From Bacteroidota bacterium (lineage in GTDB: Bacteria > Bacteroidota > Ignavibacteria > Ignavibacteriales > Ignavibacteriaceae), in contig JAKIZM010000012.1 in NCBI GenBank assembly GCA_022708025.1, positions 1 to 60,627 on the forward strand: 60,627 nucleotides of DNA, written 5' to 3'. The translations under genes and the position numbers were made by a program. Below the pieces are notes generated by a model. That model had not been told where the DNA came from. It was given only the letters and a program-made list of their open reading frames with translations, and searched no databases. Numbering within the stretch: position 1 is the first letter of the stretch; each line of letters starts with the position of its first letter. Shown in pieces: positions 16,132-25,565 of this stretch.

Positions 16132-19100
16132 ATGAAAAAGTTATTACTTTTCATTCTGATTCTCGTCTCTTCCTTAAGTTATTCCCAGACATTATTAGAA
16201 ACCGTTAATCTGCCGGCAGGTACTTTTTATGAATATAGCTATGGATTAGTTTATAATAGCGGAAAATATTGGCTAAGTTCTAATTCTTCAACAGTGGGTA
16301 AACATTTAATCAATGCCGTAAACAGCAGCGGAGTGCAGGTTGATTTTTTAAATTTTACTCCAGACTGGATTAAAGAATCACAAGGGCTTGCGTTTGATGG
16401 AACCGATTTCTGGTATGTTGAAAGAAAAACTGCTTATTGTGATTTACAAAAATTAGCAACAAGCGGAATAGTAATTGATTCGATATCAACAAAGGAATTG
16501 TTTGGTCCCAGCGGTGCTTATGTTGGCGGAGCAGCCTGGGATGGAACCGGTCTCTGGATTTCAATTTATTATCCGGATGCAATTGCCGCATTGTATAAAA
16601 TTAATGTAGCAGCAAGAGCAATTGTAGATACCATACCTGTAGTTGGATTACAACCACAGGGTGTTGCAGTTAAAGGCGATACAATATTTTATGTAATGGA
16701 TGGATTTCAGGGAGATGATGAAAGAATCTTTGCTGTAGATCTAAATACAAAAACTGAATTATTTTCTTTTCATGTTCCTGAAACTCCGGGATTAAGACAA
16801 AATCCCCGCGGGCTTGCATGGGATGGTACTTATTTTTGGCTGCTTGCTGAACCGGTTGGCGCTGGTTCTGGAAGACAATTATTTAAGTATGATCTTGGCG
16901 GAGGAGGAACACCAGGTATTAATGTCTCGTTAACAAATCTTGAGTTCCCTAATACAACGGTTGGTAATACTTCAAATTTCAATTTCAATATTTTTAGTAG
17001 TGGCAATGCAATGTTGACTATTGATTCAATAAAAATTGCTGGCAATGGATTTTCGTACGATGCACTTGTTTTTCCGATAAATATTACTCCCGGTAATTCC
17101 CATAGTTTCGGCATTCATTTTACACCATCGAATTATGCCCTCTATCAGGGTACTCTGAAAATTTACAGCAACGATCCTGTTAATCCGATTGTAAATGTGA
17201 ATCTTAAAGGACAGGGGGTTTTAGATGGAGCTAGGATCGGGCTATCTTCTACTTCGTTTAATTTCGGAAATATTTGGGTCGGCGCTGAGGGTATCGCTTA
17301 CTGGAATTTTTATGTATTTAATATGGGAAATCAGACGTTACAGATTTCTGATCTACATTTTAATTTGCCTGAATTCACTTATAATTCGCCAAACATTCCG
17401 TTTCAAATATCTTCAACAGATACAATTCAATTAACAGCATTTTTCTATCCGAAACAAACCGGATCATATTTTGATACATTAAAAATAACCAATAACGATC
17501 TGACTACTCCGGTTGCCAAAATTTTTATACAAGGTAATGGATATTTTAATCAATACAGTTATGGTTTTCCTTTCTGGCAATATCAGGCACCTTTGCATCC
17601 TGGTTCAACAAGTACTGAACCAAGAATTGAAGGACTGAAACCAATTAATGATATAACCGGTGATGGTATTCCCGAAGTTATAATTTCAACAGAAAATTAT
17701 TGGACTATGTGCCTCGATGGAGCAGCTTCAGGCAATTCTTATCCGCTTTGGGTTTTTACAACATTTATTTCAAACAGTAATGCAGGATCAATTGGTCAGT
17801 ATGGAGAGTATGGCGTTCAGGATGCGATACAAATAGCTAGTGATTTAAATGGCGATGGTTATAATGATGTTGTAATTGCAACCGGCGGCGGCAACGAGCA
17901 TGTTTATGTTCTGGATGGAACCAACGGTCAGATAATCTGGCAATTCGGTGATGAAAATAATTGGAGTCTCGGAGATTTTGGAGCCATCGATGTTCAAAGA
18001 GATTTTAATAATGATGGTATTCCTGATGTGCTGGCAATTGCTGATGGAAATACAAATGGAACAGGATATAAAAGAGCGTTTCTGTTTAATGGTGCAAATG
18101 GAAATATAATTTGGGAACATTATTATCCCGGACCTAATCCTGCATTTGGAAAAGCAATAATATCAGTAAACGATTTTACGGGAGACAATATTCCTGAAGT
18201 TATAATTGCTTATGGTAATAACGGTAGTACAGATTTAGCGGTAAGGGCTTTAAATGGTGCTAATGGTCAGCCAATATGGACCCGCAGTATGATTACCTAT
18301 GAACCAAAAGAACTGCTTGCTCTTCCGTTACCGGGAGGCGGAACTGATATTATTGCCGCAGAATATTTTAACAGAATCCATAGACTGAATGGTACAAACG
18401 GAAATATTGTTTGGACTTCAATGTTAGGTTCTGCTGCAGGGATGATTCAGATTGCACTTCTTCAGGATATAAATAACGATCAGATACCGGAAGTCCTCGT
18501 CGCATCTTTTGCAAACAACGGACTTAATTGTCTGAGCGGTGCAAATGGTTCATTGTTATGGTCCTGGCAGATGGATTATCAATTTGGTGTTGCTGCAGTA
18601 CCGGATTTAAATAACGATGGATTTCAGGATGTTATTGCCGGTTCACGTGATGGTAATCTTTATTGCATAAGCGGCAAAGGAGATGCTTTGTTGTTTTCTC
18701 ATTCTTTCCCGGGTGATTGGGTTTATACTGTAAATTATATGTCATCTATTGATGGCAATGCCAGTAAAGAAGTAATTGCCGGAACAAAAAGTGGTAAAGT
18801 TGTATGCTTCTCAGGCGGAACTGTTGCTGTTCCGGTTGAACTTACAGCATTTACAGGAAATCCTGTTAACGGAAATGTTTTACTTAACTGGACTACTGCA
18901 ACAGAAATTAATAATCAGGGATTTGAAGTTCAGAGATTAAAAGATCATAAAATTGAAGGATTAAATGAGTGGGAAAGGATCGGCTTTGTTTCCGGATTTG
19001 GAACAACAACTGAAGCTAAATCTTATTCCTTTACTGATGAAAATGTAAAGGCAGGAAAATATCAATACAGATTAAAACAAATTGATTTTGATGGAAGTTT

Positions 19101-19404
19101 TGAATATTCAAATATTATTGAAGTTGATGTTAATACTCCTGCTGAGTATTCTTTAGAACAGAATTATCCAAATCCGTTTAATCCTGTTACAACAATAAAA
19201 TTTTCTCTGCCGGTTTCAGGTAATGTAAATTTATCTGTTTATAACTCTCTGGGAGAAAAAGTTGAAACACTAGCTAATCAATATTTTGAAGCAGGTCATC
19301 ATCAAATTATATGGAAAGCTGATAAATATTCTTCAGGAGTTTATTATTATAGAATTGAAGCAGGTAATTACAACTCAGTTAAAAAAATGATGCTGATAAA
19401 ATAA
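16132..19404 (+). CDS. large multidomain T9SS-secreted protein
   Basis: This is a 1090-residue exported protein. A signal peptide (residues 1-19, ending SLSYSQ) is followed by a propeller-like region to about 260 (repeated AWDGT motifs), then two ASH/HYDIN-type Ig domains (about 262-365 and 366-470, the latter part reading YSNDPVNPIVN and NNDLTTPVAK). Next is an FG-GAP/PQQ-like propeller with repeated DLNGDGYNDV and DFNNDGIPDV calcium-binding loops and LNGANGQPIWT blades (about 500-895). A fibronectin-like module (LLNWTTATEINNQGFEVQR) and a T9SS type A sorting domain (YPNPFNPVTTIKF to the C-terminus) end it. The function is unknown; the architecture suggests a calcium-stabilised surface protein. 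Its last two modules closely resemble those of the gene at 57731. Confidence 0.87.
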   Translation: MKKLLLFILILVSSLSYSQTLLETVNLPAGTFYEYSYGLVYNSGKYWLSSNSSTVGKHLINAVNSSGVQVDFLNFTPDWIKESQGLAFDGTDFWYVERKTAYCDLQKLATSGIVIDSISTKELFGPSGAYVGGAAWDGTGLWISIYYPDAIAALYKINVAARAIVDTIPVVGLQPQGVAVKGDTIFYVMDGFQGDDERIFAVDLNTKTELFSFHVPETPGLRQNPRGLAWDGTYFWLLAEPVGAGSGRQLFKYDLGGGGTPGINVSLTNLEFPNTTVGNTSNFNFNIFSSGNAMLTIDSIKIAGNGFSYDALVFPINITPGNSHSFGIHFTPSNYALYQGTLKIYSNDPVNPIVNVNLKGQGVLDGARIGLSSTSFNFGNIWVGAEGIAYWNFYVFNMGNQTLQISDLHFNLPEFTYNSPNIPFQISSTDTIQLTAFFYPKQTGSYFDTLKITNNDLTTPVAKIFIQGNGYFNQYSYGFPFWQYQAPLHPGSTSTEPRIEGLKPINDITGDGIPEVIISTENYWTMCLDGAASGNSYPLWVFTTFISNSNAGSIGQYGEYGVQDAIQIASDLNGDGYNDVVIATGGGNEHVYVLDGTNGQIIWQFGDENNWSLGDFGAIDVQRDFNNDGIPDVLAIADGNTNGTGYKRAFLFNGANGNIIWEHYYPGPNPAFGKAIISVNDFTGDNIPEVIIAYGNNGSTDLAVRALNGANGQPIWTRSMITYEPKELLALPLPGGGTDIIAAEYFNRIHRLNGTNGNIVWTSMLGSAAGMIQIALLQDINNDQIPEVLVASFANNGLNCLSGANGSLLWSWQMDYQFGVAAVPDLNNDGFQDVIAGSRDGNLYCISGKGDALLFSHSFPGDWVYTVNYMSSIDGNASKEVIAGTKSGKVVCFSGGTVAVPVELTAFTGNPVNGNVLLNWTTATEINNQGFEVQRLKDHKIEGLNEWERIGFVSGFGTTTEAKSYSFTDENVKAGKYQYRLKQIDFDGSFEYSNIIEVDVNTPAEYSLEQNYPNPFNPVTTIKFSLPVSGNVNLSVYNSLGEKVETLANQYFEAGHHQIIWKADKYSSGVYYYRIEAGNYNSVKKMMLIK

Positions 19405-19407
19405 ATT

Positions 19408-20172
19408 ATGATAAAAGACATTTTGGAAATCGCCGGTATTGCCGGCGATATTATTCGTGAAGGGTTTGGCAATAATTTTCAAATCGAATATAAAACAAGT
19501 GAAAAAAATCTTGTAACAGAAATTGATAAAAAATCTGAAAATACAATTGTAGATTTTATTAATAAAAAGTTTCCAACACATAACATTTTAACGGAAGAAT
19601 CAGGAGAACACAAAAAAGACTCTGATTACATCTGGGTAATAGATCCACTTGATGGCACAACAAATTTTGCGCACGGTTTACCAATCTTTGCTGTCTCAAT
19701 CGGAGTGATGAAGAAAAATGAAATTGTTGCCGGAGTAGTTTATGATGTTATGAGAAACATTTTTTATTCTTCTGAAAAGGGTAGTGGATCCTTTGCAAAT
19801 GATACTAAAATCAGAGTAAGTAATAATGATAAAATTGGTCTTGGGGTGTTAGCTACAGGATTTCCGTATAATGTAGAGGACAATCCTTACAATGCTTTTG
19901 AAAGATTTGAATCTTTAACAAAAAGAGCCCGTGCAGTAAGAAGATTGGGATCTGCATCAATTGATTTCTGTTACGTTGCAAACGGAGTTTTTGATGGTTT
20001 CTGGGAAGTGTCTCTTTTTCCCTGGGATATTTGCGCAGGAAAGTTAATTGTAGAAGAAGCCGGCGGTATAGTTACTGACTTTTCCGGAAATGAAACAAAT
20101 GTTTTTACCAAACAAATAATTGCAAGCAATAAAAAAATCCATCAACAAATGGTTGATGGATTAAAAATCTAA
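19408..20172 (+). CDS. inositol monophosphatase family phosphatase
   Basis: This 254-residue metal-dependent phosphatase has ILTEESGEH near residues 53-60, the metal-binding WVIDPLDGTTNFAHG at about 72-86 and the C-terminal WDICAGKLIVEEAGG at about 208-222. These supply the acidic residues that bind two to three Mg ions. Family members act on inositol phosphates, 3'-phosphoadenosine 5'-phosphate or fructose 1,6-bisphosphate; the SuhB-type inositol phosphatase role is the default. It begins 3 bases after the large T9SS gene, probably on the same transcript although no functional link is evident. Confidence 0.92.
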   Translation: MIKDILEIAGIAGDIIREGFGNNFQIEYKTSEKNLVTEIDKKSENTIVDFINKKFPTHNILTEESGEHKKDSDYIWVIDPLDGTTNFAHGLPIFAVSIGVMKKNEIVAGVVYDVMRNIFYSSEKGSGSFANDTKIRVSNNDKIGLGVLATGFPYNVEDNPYNAFERFESLTKRARAVRRLGSASIDFCYVANGVFDGFWEVSLFPWDICAGKLIVEEAGGIVTDFSGNETNVFTKQIIASNKKIHQQMVDGLKI

Positions 20173-20240
20173 ACTGCTATTTCATTCCGATCGTTGTCTT
20201 GAAAGTAAAACGATTTCAACAAAAGATATATTGTAAAGTA

Positions 20241-22079
20241 CTATTTTATCGGTACTGATTTATCCAGACTTTGATACATTTGTTCAATTAAATCCTGGTA
20301 TCTTTCCTCAACATACTGACGTTTTATTTTTAAGCTGGGTGTTATTTCACCTGATTCAATTGTAAATGGTTTGTCGAGCAATACAAACTTCCTGACACGT
20401 TCATAATTTGCAAGTTTTTTCTGAAACTGATCCATTTCTTTATCAAGCATTTTATAAATTTCTTCATCTTTCACAAGGTCTTCAACTTTATCATACGGAA
20501 TTTTATGTGAATCAGCATATTCTTTTACTGCCTCAAAATCGGGAACAATAAGTGCAGTTAAAAACATTCTTCTATCTCCGATCAATACAAACTGATCAAT
20601 ATATTTGCTTGCAAGGAATAAGCTTTCAATCGGAGTTGGAGCAATATATTTTCCCGCGGAAGTTTTAAATAAATGTTTTTTTCTATCAGTGATGATTAAA
20701 AATCCATCAGCATCAAATACACCGATATCACCTGTGTAAAGCCAGCCGTCTTTGATTGTTGCTTCAGTTTCTTTTTTGTTTTTGTAGTAACCCTGCATAA
20801 TGTTAGGACCTTTTGCAAGTATCTCTCCATCCGATGCGATCTTAATTTCAACACCGGGGAAAGGTTTTCCAACTGAACCAAATTTGTAGTCATCATATCT
20901 GTTTGCAGCAATAACAGGTGAGGATTCAGTTAATCCATATCCCTCAAGAATTTTTATTCCTATTGCTTCAAAAAATTCTCCAAGTGCTCGTGGCAATGCA
21001 GCACCACCGGAAATAAAAAATCTTAAATTGCCTCCTGTTTTTTCCTGAAGCGTTTTATAAACAAGTTTATCAGCTAATTTATATTGAAGTGACAAGCTTA
21101 GCGGTATCTTACCAACTTTCTCTGCCTCTCTGTATCTTTTACCTGCATCCATTGCCCAGTAAAATATTTTTTGTTTTTTCTCTGACTGAGATTCAACATT
21201 CTTAATAATTTTTGAATGAATTCTTTCAAACAATCTCGGAACTGTGGTCATAATTGTTGGTTTAACTTCAATCAGGTTTTGTGCAACAGTTTCGATACTT
21301 TCTGCATAACATACCGTACATTTTGCAGAGAAAGCAGTGTAATAACCAGCCATCCTTTCAAAGATATGACATAGTGGTAAGAATGATAAGAACACATCTT
21401 TGTTTGAAATCGGAAAAGACTGTAACGCTGCTTCCACATTTGAAAGAATATTATGATGAGTTAAAACAACACCTTTAGGTTCACCTGTGGTACCGGAGGT
21501 GTAAATAATTGTACAAATATCAGAAGGTTTTATTGAAGTAAAATTATCTTTAAGTAATGAAGGATGTTGTTTCTCGTATGTTTTTCCTGACTTCTGAACA
21601 TTGCTGAAAGTTAAGAGATCTTTATTATTTGAATCATAATCTTTTTCATTAAGAAGAATTATATACTTAAGTGTTTTACATTTATCTCTTACTTTCATCA
21701 CTTTATTAAGCTGAAATTTAGTTGAGACAATTATTATCTTCGATTCAGAATTATTCAGGATAAACTCAACTGATTCAGCAGTAAGTGAAGGATACAATGG
21801 AACATTGATTGCTCCGAGACTTAAAATAGCCATATCACTATAAACCCACTCAGGACGGTTTTCTGAAATTATTGCAACCTTATCATCTTTTTTGATACCT
21901 AACGAAGCTAACCCAAAAGCAAAAGCATCTGTTTCCTCTTTAAACTGATCGTAAGTAATACCTACATACTTTCCATTGACTTTATGTTTAATTACAAAAT
22001 TATTGGTTTCCTTGCTGTACTCTTCAGTAAGATGCTGATAAAGACGGGGTATTGTGGTTAAATAATTGAATGATGCCAT
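20241..22079 (-). CDS. long-chain fatty acid-CoA ligase
   Basis: This 612-residue AMP-forming acyl-CoA synthetase activates fatty acids to acyl-CoA via acyl-adenylate. It shows the phosphate-binding IIYTSGTTGEPKGVVLTHHN (about residues 191-210), the adenine site GYGLTESSP at about 380-388, WLYTGDIG, and the hinge DRKKHLFKTSAGKYIAPTPIE. Length and the TSAGKYIAP ending match the FadD15-like bacterial long-chain group. It converges with the phosphatase gene and diverges from pruA. It could feed the acyl-CoA mutase pathway encoded in this window, which is inference. Confidence 0.93.
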   Translation of the reverse strand: MASFNYLTTIPRLYQHLTEEYSKETNNFVIKHKVNGKYVGITYDQFKEETDAFAFGLASLGIKKDDKVAIISENRPEWVYSDMAILSLGAINVPLYPSLTAESVEFILNNSESKIIIVSTKFQLNKVMKVRDKCKTLKYIILLNEKDYDSNNKDLLTFSNVQKSGKTYEKQHPSLLKDNFTSIKPSDICTIIYTSGTTGEPKGVVLTHHNILSNVEAALQSFPISNKDVFLSFLPLCHIFERMAGYYTAFSAKCTVCYAESIETVAQNLIEVKPTIMTTVPRLFERIHSKIIKNVESQSEKKQKIFYWAMDAGKRYREAEKVGKIPLSLSLQYKLADKLVYKTLQEKTGGNLRFFISGGAALPRALGEFFEAIGIKILEGYGLTESSPVIAANRYDDYKFGSVGKPFPGVEIKIASDGEILAKGPNIMQGYYKNKKETEATIKDGWLYTGDIGVFDADGFLIITDRKKHLFKTSAGKYIAPTPIESLFLASKYIDQFVLIGDRRMFLTALIVPDFEAVKEYADSHKIPYDKVEDLVKDEEIYKMLDKEMDQFQKKLANYERVRKFVLLDKPFTIESGEITPSLKIKRQYVEERYQDLIEQMYQSLDKSVPIK

Positions 22080-22425
22080 TTATTACCTCTCTTTTTTTGT
22101 CGGTTTTCACCCTCTGAAAACCTATTAATAGTTTAAGATAGTTTGCCTTAATAAATAAAACGTCATTACTGACACAAAATTTTTGGATTAATTATCATCA
22201 AATAATACTAGGCTCAAAATAACATCAAAAACTATAATTGCAAAAAGAAAATATAAAGTTGTTATTGGATTTTGTCTTATTATCTAAGCGAAGTTATATT
22301 AAACCGTTCATTGTTTTTAATGAGTTTAAAGAAAATTTTTATCTGATTCTCACTAAACTTCAAATTGATAATCCCGCCCAAAAGCCGTAATTTTACAACT
22401 ACTTTTAATAAAATTGAGGAGAATC
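22080..22425. other. 346-base divergent intergenic region
   Basis: This lies between the acyl-CoA ligase (minus) and pruA (plus), so it should hold promoters for both. It is AT-rich. Apart from the ribosome site at 22416-22421 I see no convincing operator, hairpin, RNA gene or repeat. Confidence 0.5.
22416..22421 (+). promoter_or_regulatory. ribosome site for pruA
   Basis: GAGGAG lies 4 bases before the ATG at 22426. It rules out the in-frame TTG at 22414, which overlaps this site. Confidence 0.75.
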
Positions 22426-24057
22426 ATGTCAAACGCATATTTTAAAGTTCCGCATCCTATAAATGAACCAATTAAATCATACAAACCAGGAAGCCCGGAA
22501 AGGGAAGAATTAAAGGAAAAACTTGCCGAGCTTAAATCTAAACAAATAGAGGTTCCACTTATTATTGGCGGTGAAGAAGTTAAAACCGGCAATACCGAAA
22601 AAATGGTAATGCCACACAATCATAGCCATGTGTTGGGAATTTATCATAAAGCCGGTAAAAAAGAAGTTGAAATGGCTGTTGAAGCCGCACTTAAAGCAAG
22701 AAAAGAATGGGCTGAGATGCCTTGGGAACACAGAGTAGCAGTGTTTTTAAAGATCGCAGATCTTCTGGCTGGTCCCTGGAGAGCAACAATAAATGCTGCT
22801 ACGATGCTTGGTCAGTCCAAAACAGTTTTTCAAGCTGAAATAGATTCTGCTGCAGAATTAATTGACTTCTTTAGATTCAATAGTTTTTATATGGCTCAAC
22901 TTATGCAAGAGCAGCCATATTCCGGCAGCGGAATGTGGAATCGTTCTGAATACCGTGCTTTGGAAGGATTTATTTTTGCTGTAACTCCATTTAACTTTAC
23001 ATCAATAGCCGGTAATCTTCCTACTGCACCTGCACTTGTTGGTAATGTTAGTTTATGGAAGCCTGCATCAAGTGCTGTTTATTCTGCTTACTGGTTAATG
23101 AAATTATTTGAAGAAGCTGGTTTGCCAAAAGGCGTAATCAATTTTGTTCCCGGTTCAGGCGGACAAGTTGGAACTCCTGCATTTACGAATCCGAATCTTG
23201 CAGGCGTTCACTTTACTGGTTCAACTGAAGTCTTTCAGAATATGTGGAAAACTATTTCTGATAATCTTAAGAATATGAAATATTATCCGAGAATTGTAGG
23301 TGAAACCGGCGGTAAGGATTTTATTTTTGTTCACAACTCTGCAGATATTGATGCTTTAGTTGTAGCTGCATTAAGAGGTGCATTTGAGTTTCAGGGACAA
23401 AAATGTTCCGCTGCTTCTAGAATGTATATACCGAAATCCTTATGGAAGGAGTTTAAAGAAAAATTTGTCGCTGAAGTCGGGAAAATTAAGATGGGCGATG
23501 TAGAAGATTTTACCAACTTTATGTCTGCTGTGATAGATAAAGGAGCATTCAAATCAATTACTGATTACATAAAATTTGCAAAAGAATCAAAAGATGCTGA
23601 GATTATTACAGGCGGTAATTTTGATGATTCAAAAGGATACTTTATTGAACCGACAACAATCGTTACGACAAATCCAAAATTCAAAACAATGGAAGAAGAA
23701 ATTTTCGGTCCTGTTCTAACAATTTATGTTTATGATGATAACAAATTGGATGAAACATTAACACTTTGTGATGAAACTTCTCCGTATGCATTGACCGGTG
23801 CAATCTTTGCTCAGGATAGAAATGCAATAGTTAAGATGTCGGATAAATTAAGAAATTCTGCCGGTAACTTTTATATAAATGATAAACCAACAGGAGCAGT
23901 TGTTGGTCAGCAGCCATTTGGCGGCGGAAGAGCTTCAGGAACAAATGATAAAGCTGGAAGCGCAATGAACATTTTAAGATGGATGACAGCCAGAACAATA
24001 AAAGAAACATTCGATCCTCCAAAGGATTGGCGTTATCCGTTTATGAGTGATAAATAA
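22426..24057 (+). CDS. pruA: L-glutamate gamma-semialdehyde (P5C) dehydrogenase
   Basis: This 543-residue aldehyde dehydrogenase oxidises pyrroline-5-carboxylate/glutamate semialdehyde to glutamate with NAD. It has the stand-alone P5CDH N-terminus (VPHPINEPIKSYKPGSPER), AVTPFNFTSIAGNL, the catalytic Glu in VGETGGKD and the catalytic Cys in FQGQKCSAASR near residue 335. The ending VVGQQPFGGGRASGTNDKAG is typical. The start chosen at 22426 gives the usual family length and has GAGGAG upstream. Glutamate produced here can enter the TCA cycle through 2-oxoglutarate, handled by the Kgd gene further along. No proline dehydrogenase is adjacent. Confidence 0.95.
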   Translation: MSNAYFKVPHPINEPIKSYKPGSPEREELKEKLAELKSKQIEVPLIIGGEEVKTGNTEKMVMPHNHSHVLGIYHKAGKKEVEMAVEAALKARKEWAEMPWEHRVAVFLKIADLLAGPWRATINAATMLGQSKTVFQAEIDSAAELIDFFRFNSFYMAQLMQEQPYSGSGMWNRSEYRALEGFIFAVTPFNFTSIAGNLPTAPALVGNVSLWKPASSAVYSAYWLMKLFEEAGLPKGVINFVPGSGGQVGTPAFTNPNLAGVHFTGSTEVFQNMWKTISDNLKNMKYYPRIVGETGGKDFIFVHNSADIDALVVAALRGAFEFQGQKCSAASRMYIPKSLWKEFKEKFVAEVGKIKMGDVEDFTNFMSAVIDKGAFKSITDYIKFAKESKDAEIITGGNFDDSKGYFIEPTTIVTTNPKFKTMEEEIFGPVLTIYVYDDNKLDETLTLCDETSPYALTGAIFAQDRNAIVKMSDKLRNSAGNFYINDKPTGAVVGQQPFGGGRASGTNDKAGSAMNILRWMTARTIKETFDPPKDWRYPFMSDK

Positions 24058-24068
24058 ATACAAATTAT

Positions 24069-24140
24069 GTCATTCTGAGCTGATCGAAGGATGACTTTAA
24101 TAATTATTTTTTCGCTGCATTTCGATAGGCTCAGTGCAGC
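24069..24140. repeat. intergenic inverted repeat of the GTCAT family
   Basis: The segment begins GTCATTCTGAGC and contains CTGAGCTGATCGAA at 24074-24087, inverted as TTCGATAGGCTCAG at 24121-24134, so a cruciform or hairpin is possible. A second pairing, GCTGCA with TGCAGC, lies at 24114-24140. It fills most of the gap between pruA and sucC. It resembles short dispersed GTCATTCTGA elements also seen near 55.7 and 60.3 kb. Confidence 0.65.
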
Positions 24141-24171
24141 AATCATTAAAAATAATTTAAGGTTATAAAGG

Positions 24172-25389
24172 ATGAAGATTCACGAATATCAGGCAAAAGA
24201 AACGCTTAAAAAATTCGGCGTTCCTGTTCAGGATGGAATAGCTATTAAAAGTATGCTGGAGTTTGATGATGCTATTGCAGCATTGCAGCAGCGCGGGATT
24301 AATCAGTTTGTTGTTAAATCTCAGATACACGCAGGTGGAAGAGGAAAAGGCAAAGTATATGATATTAATGACAGAGATAATTTAGTTCTTGAAGGCGGTG
24401 TAAAGTTTACAACTTCACCTGAAAAAGCTGCTGAATATGCTGAAAAAATTCTTGGCAATATTCTTGTTACACATCAGTCAGGTCCCGAAGGTAAAGTTGT
24501 TAAAACTTTGTACATAACAGAAGGATTGGATTATAAAAAAGAATTATATCTGGGAATTCTTTTAGATCGTTCTGTTTCAAAGAATGTGATTATGGTTTCG
24601 ACAGAAGGTGGAGTTGAAATAGAAAAAGTTGCTGAAGAAACTCCGGAAAAAATTATTAAAGAATGGATTGAACCGGGTGTTGGTCTGCAGGCATATCAGG
24701 CACGCAAACTGGCTTTTGCTTTGGGATTGGAAGGAAACGCATTTAAGAGTTTCATTCCGTTTATTAAATCTCTTTACAAAGCTTATGAAGCGACTGATGC
24801 ATCATTGCTGGAAATTAATCCATTAGTAATTACAAATGATGATCGTGTTGTAGCACTTGATGCAAAAATGAATTTTGATGATAATGCACTTTATCGTCAT
24901 CCGGAAATTTTAGAATTCAGAGATCTTGATGAAGAGGATCCGTTGGAAATTGAAGCTTCAAAATATAATCTTAATTATATTAAGCTTGATGGTAATGTTG
25001 GATGTATGGTTAACGGCGCAGGTCTGGCAATGGCAACAATGGATATTATTAAACTTGCAGGCGGTGAACCGGCTAATTTTCTTGATGTTGGCGGCGGTGC
25101 AAATAAAGAAACTGTTGCTAACGGATTTAAGATTATTCTTTCTGATCCGAATGTTAAAGCAATATTGATTAATATCTTTGGCGGAATAGTTAGATGTGAC
25201 CGTGTAGCGCAAGGTGTAATTGATGCAGCAACTGAAATGGATGTCAAAGTGCCGATAGTAGTGAGACTCGAAGGAACAAATGCGGAAGAAGCTGCCGATT
25301 TGCTTGATCAATCTTCTTTGCATTTTGAAGTTGCTAAAAGTTTACAGGAAGCTGCTGAAAAAGTTACTTCAGTTCTTAAAACTAATTAA
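24172..25389 (+). CDS. sucC: succinate-CoA ligase (ADP-forming) subunit beta
   Basis: This 405-residue ATP-grasp subunit of succinyl-CoA synthetase is the substrate-level phosphorylation step of the TCA cycle. It shows the family N-terminus [19 protein letters not shown], the nucleotide loop AGGRGKGK at about residues 52-59, the ATP-grasp metal region LLEINPLVI and the C-terminal [15 protein letters not shown], which interacts with the alpha subunit's histidine loop. It is about 15 residues longer than typical bacterial SucC, mainly in internal loops. sucD is not adjacent. Together with the fused Kgd enzyme in this window it covers the 2-oxoglutarate-to-succinate segment. Confidence 0.95.
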   Translation: MKIHEYQAKETLKKFGVPVQDGIAIKSMLEFDDAIAALQQRGINQFVVKSQIHAGGRGKGKVYDINDRDNLVLEGGVKFTTSPEKAAEYAEKILGNILVTHQSGPEGKVVKTLYITEGLDYKKELYLGILLDRSVSKNVIMVSTEGGVEIEKVAEETPEKIIKEWIEPGVGLQAYQARKLAFALGLEGNAFKSFIPFIKSLYKAYEATDASLLEINPLVITNDDRVVALDAKMNFDDNALYRHPEILEFRDLDEEDPLEIEASKYNLNYIKLDGNVGCMVNGAGLAMATMDIIKLAGGEPANFLDVGGGANKETVANGFKIILSDPNVKAILINIFGGIVRCDRVAQGVIDAATEMDVKVPIVVRLEGTNAEEAADLLDQSSLHFEVAKSLQEAAEKVTSVLKTN

Positions 25390-25402
25390 TTGTTTTTATT
25401 TA

Positions 25403-25463
25403 AGCTCAGATATTTTTGAGAAAATGATTATTAATACTTCAAAAGTATCTGAGCTGTTTTTTT
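25403..25463 (+). terminator. long hairpin terminator after sucC
   Basis: AGCTCAGATA (25403-25412) pairs perfectly with TATCTGAGCT (25446-25455), followed by G and seven T residues. The loop holds a second hairpin (ATACTT 25434-25439 with AAGTAT 25443-25448) that shares three bases with the right arm, so the two stems compete. Confidence 0.75.
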
Positions 25464-25565
25464 CTTTAATAAAATTCTGAATAATATACAAGAAATCTGT
25501 TTCTTGACTTTCTTTTTTATAAGTAATAAATTTTTTCAGGATTAATTTTCAAGTAGGAGAGCTTA

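Noticed and set aside
20190..20214. Possible terminator between the converging phosphatase and acyl-CoA ligase genes
   Set aside because: Only a 6-bp ATCGTT / AACGAT pairing with a 13-base loop and no T run was found.
24958..25323. Minus-strand open frame of 121 codons opposite sucC
   Set aside because: It lies wholly opposite a strongly conserved enzyme and its Cys/Ile-rich translation is typical of an antisense shadow.
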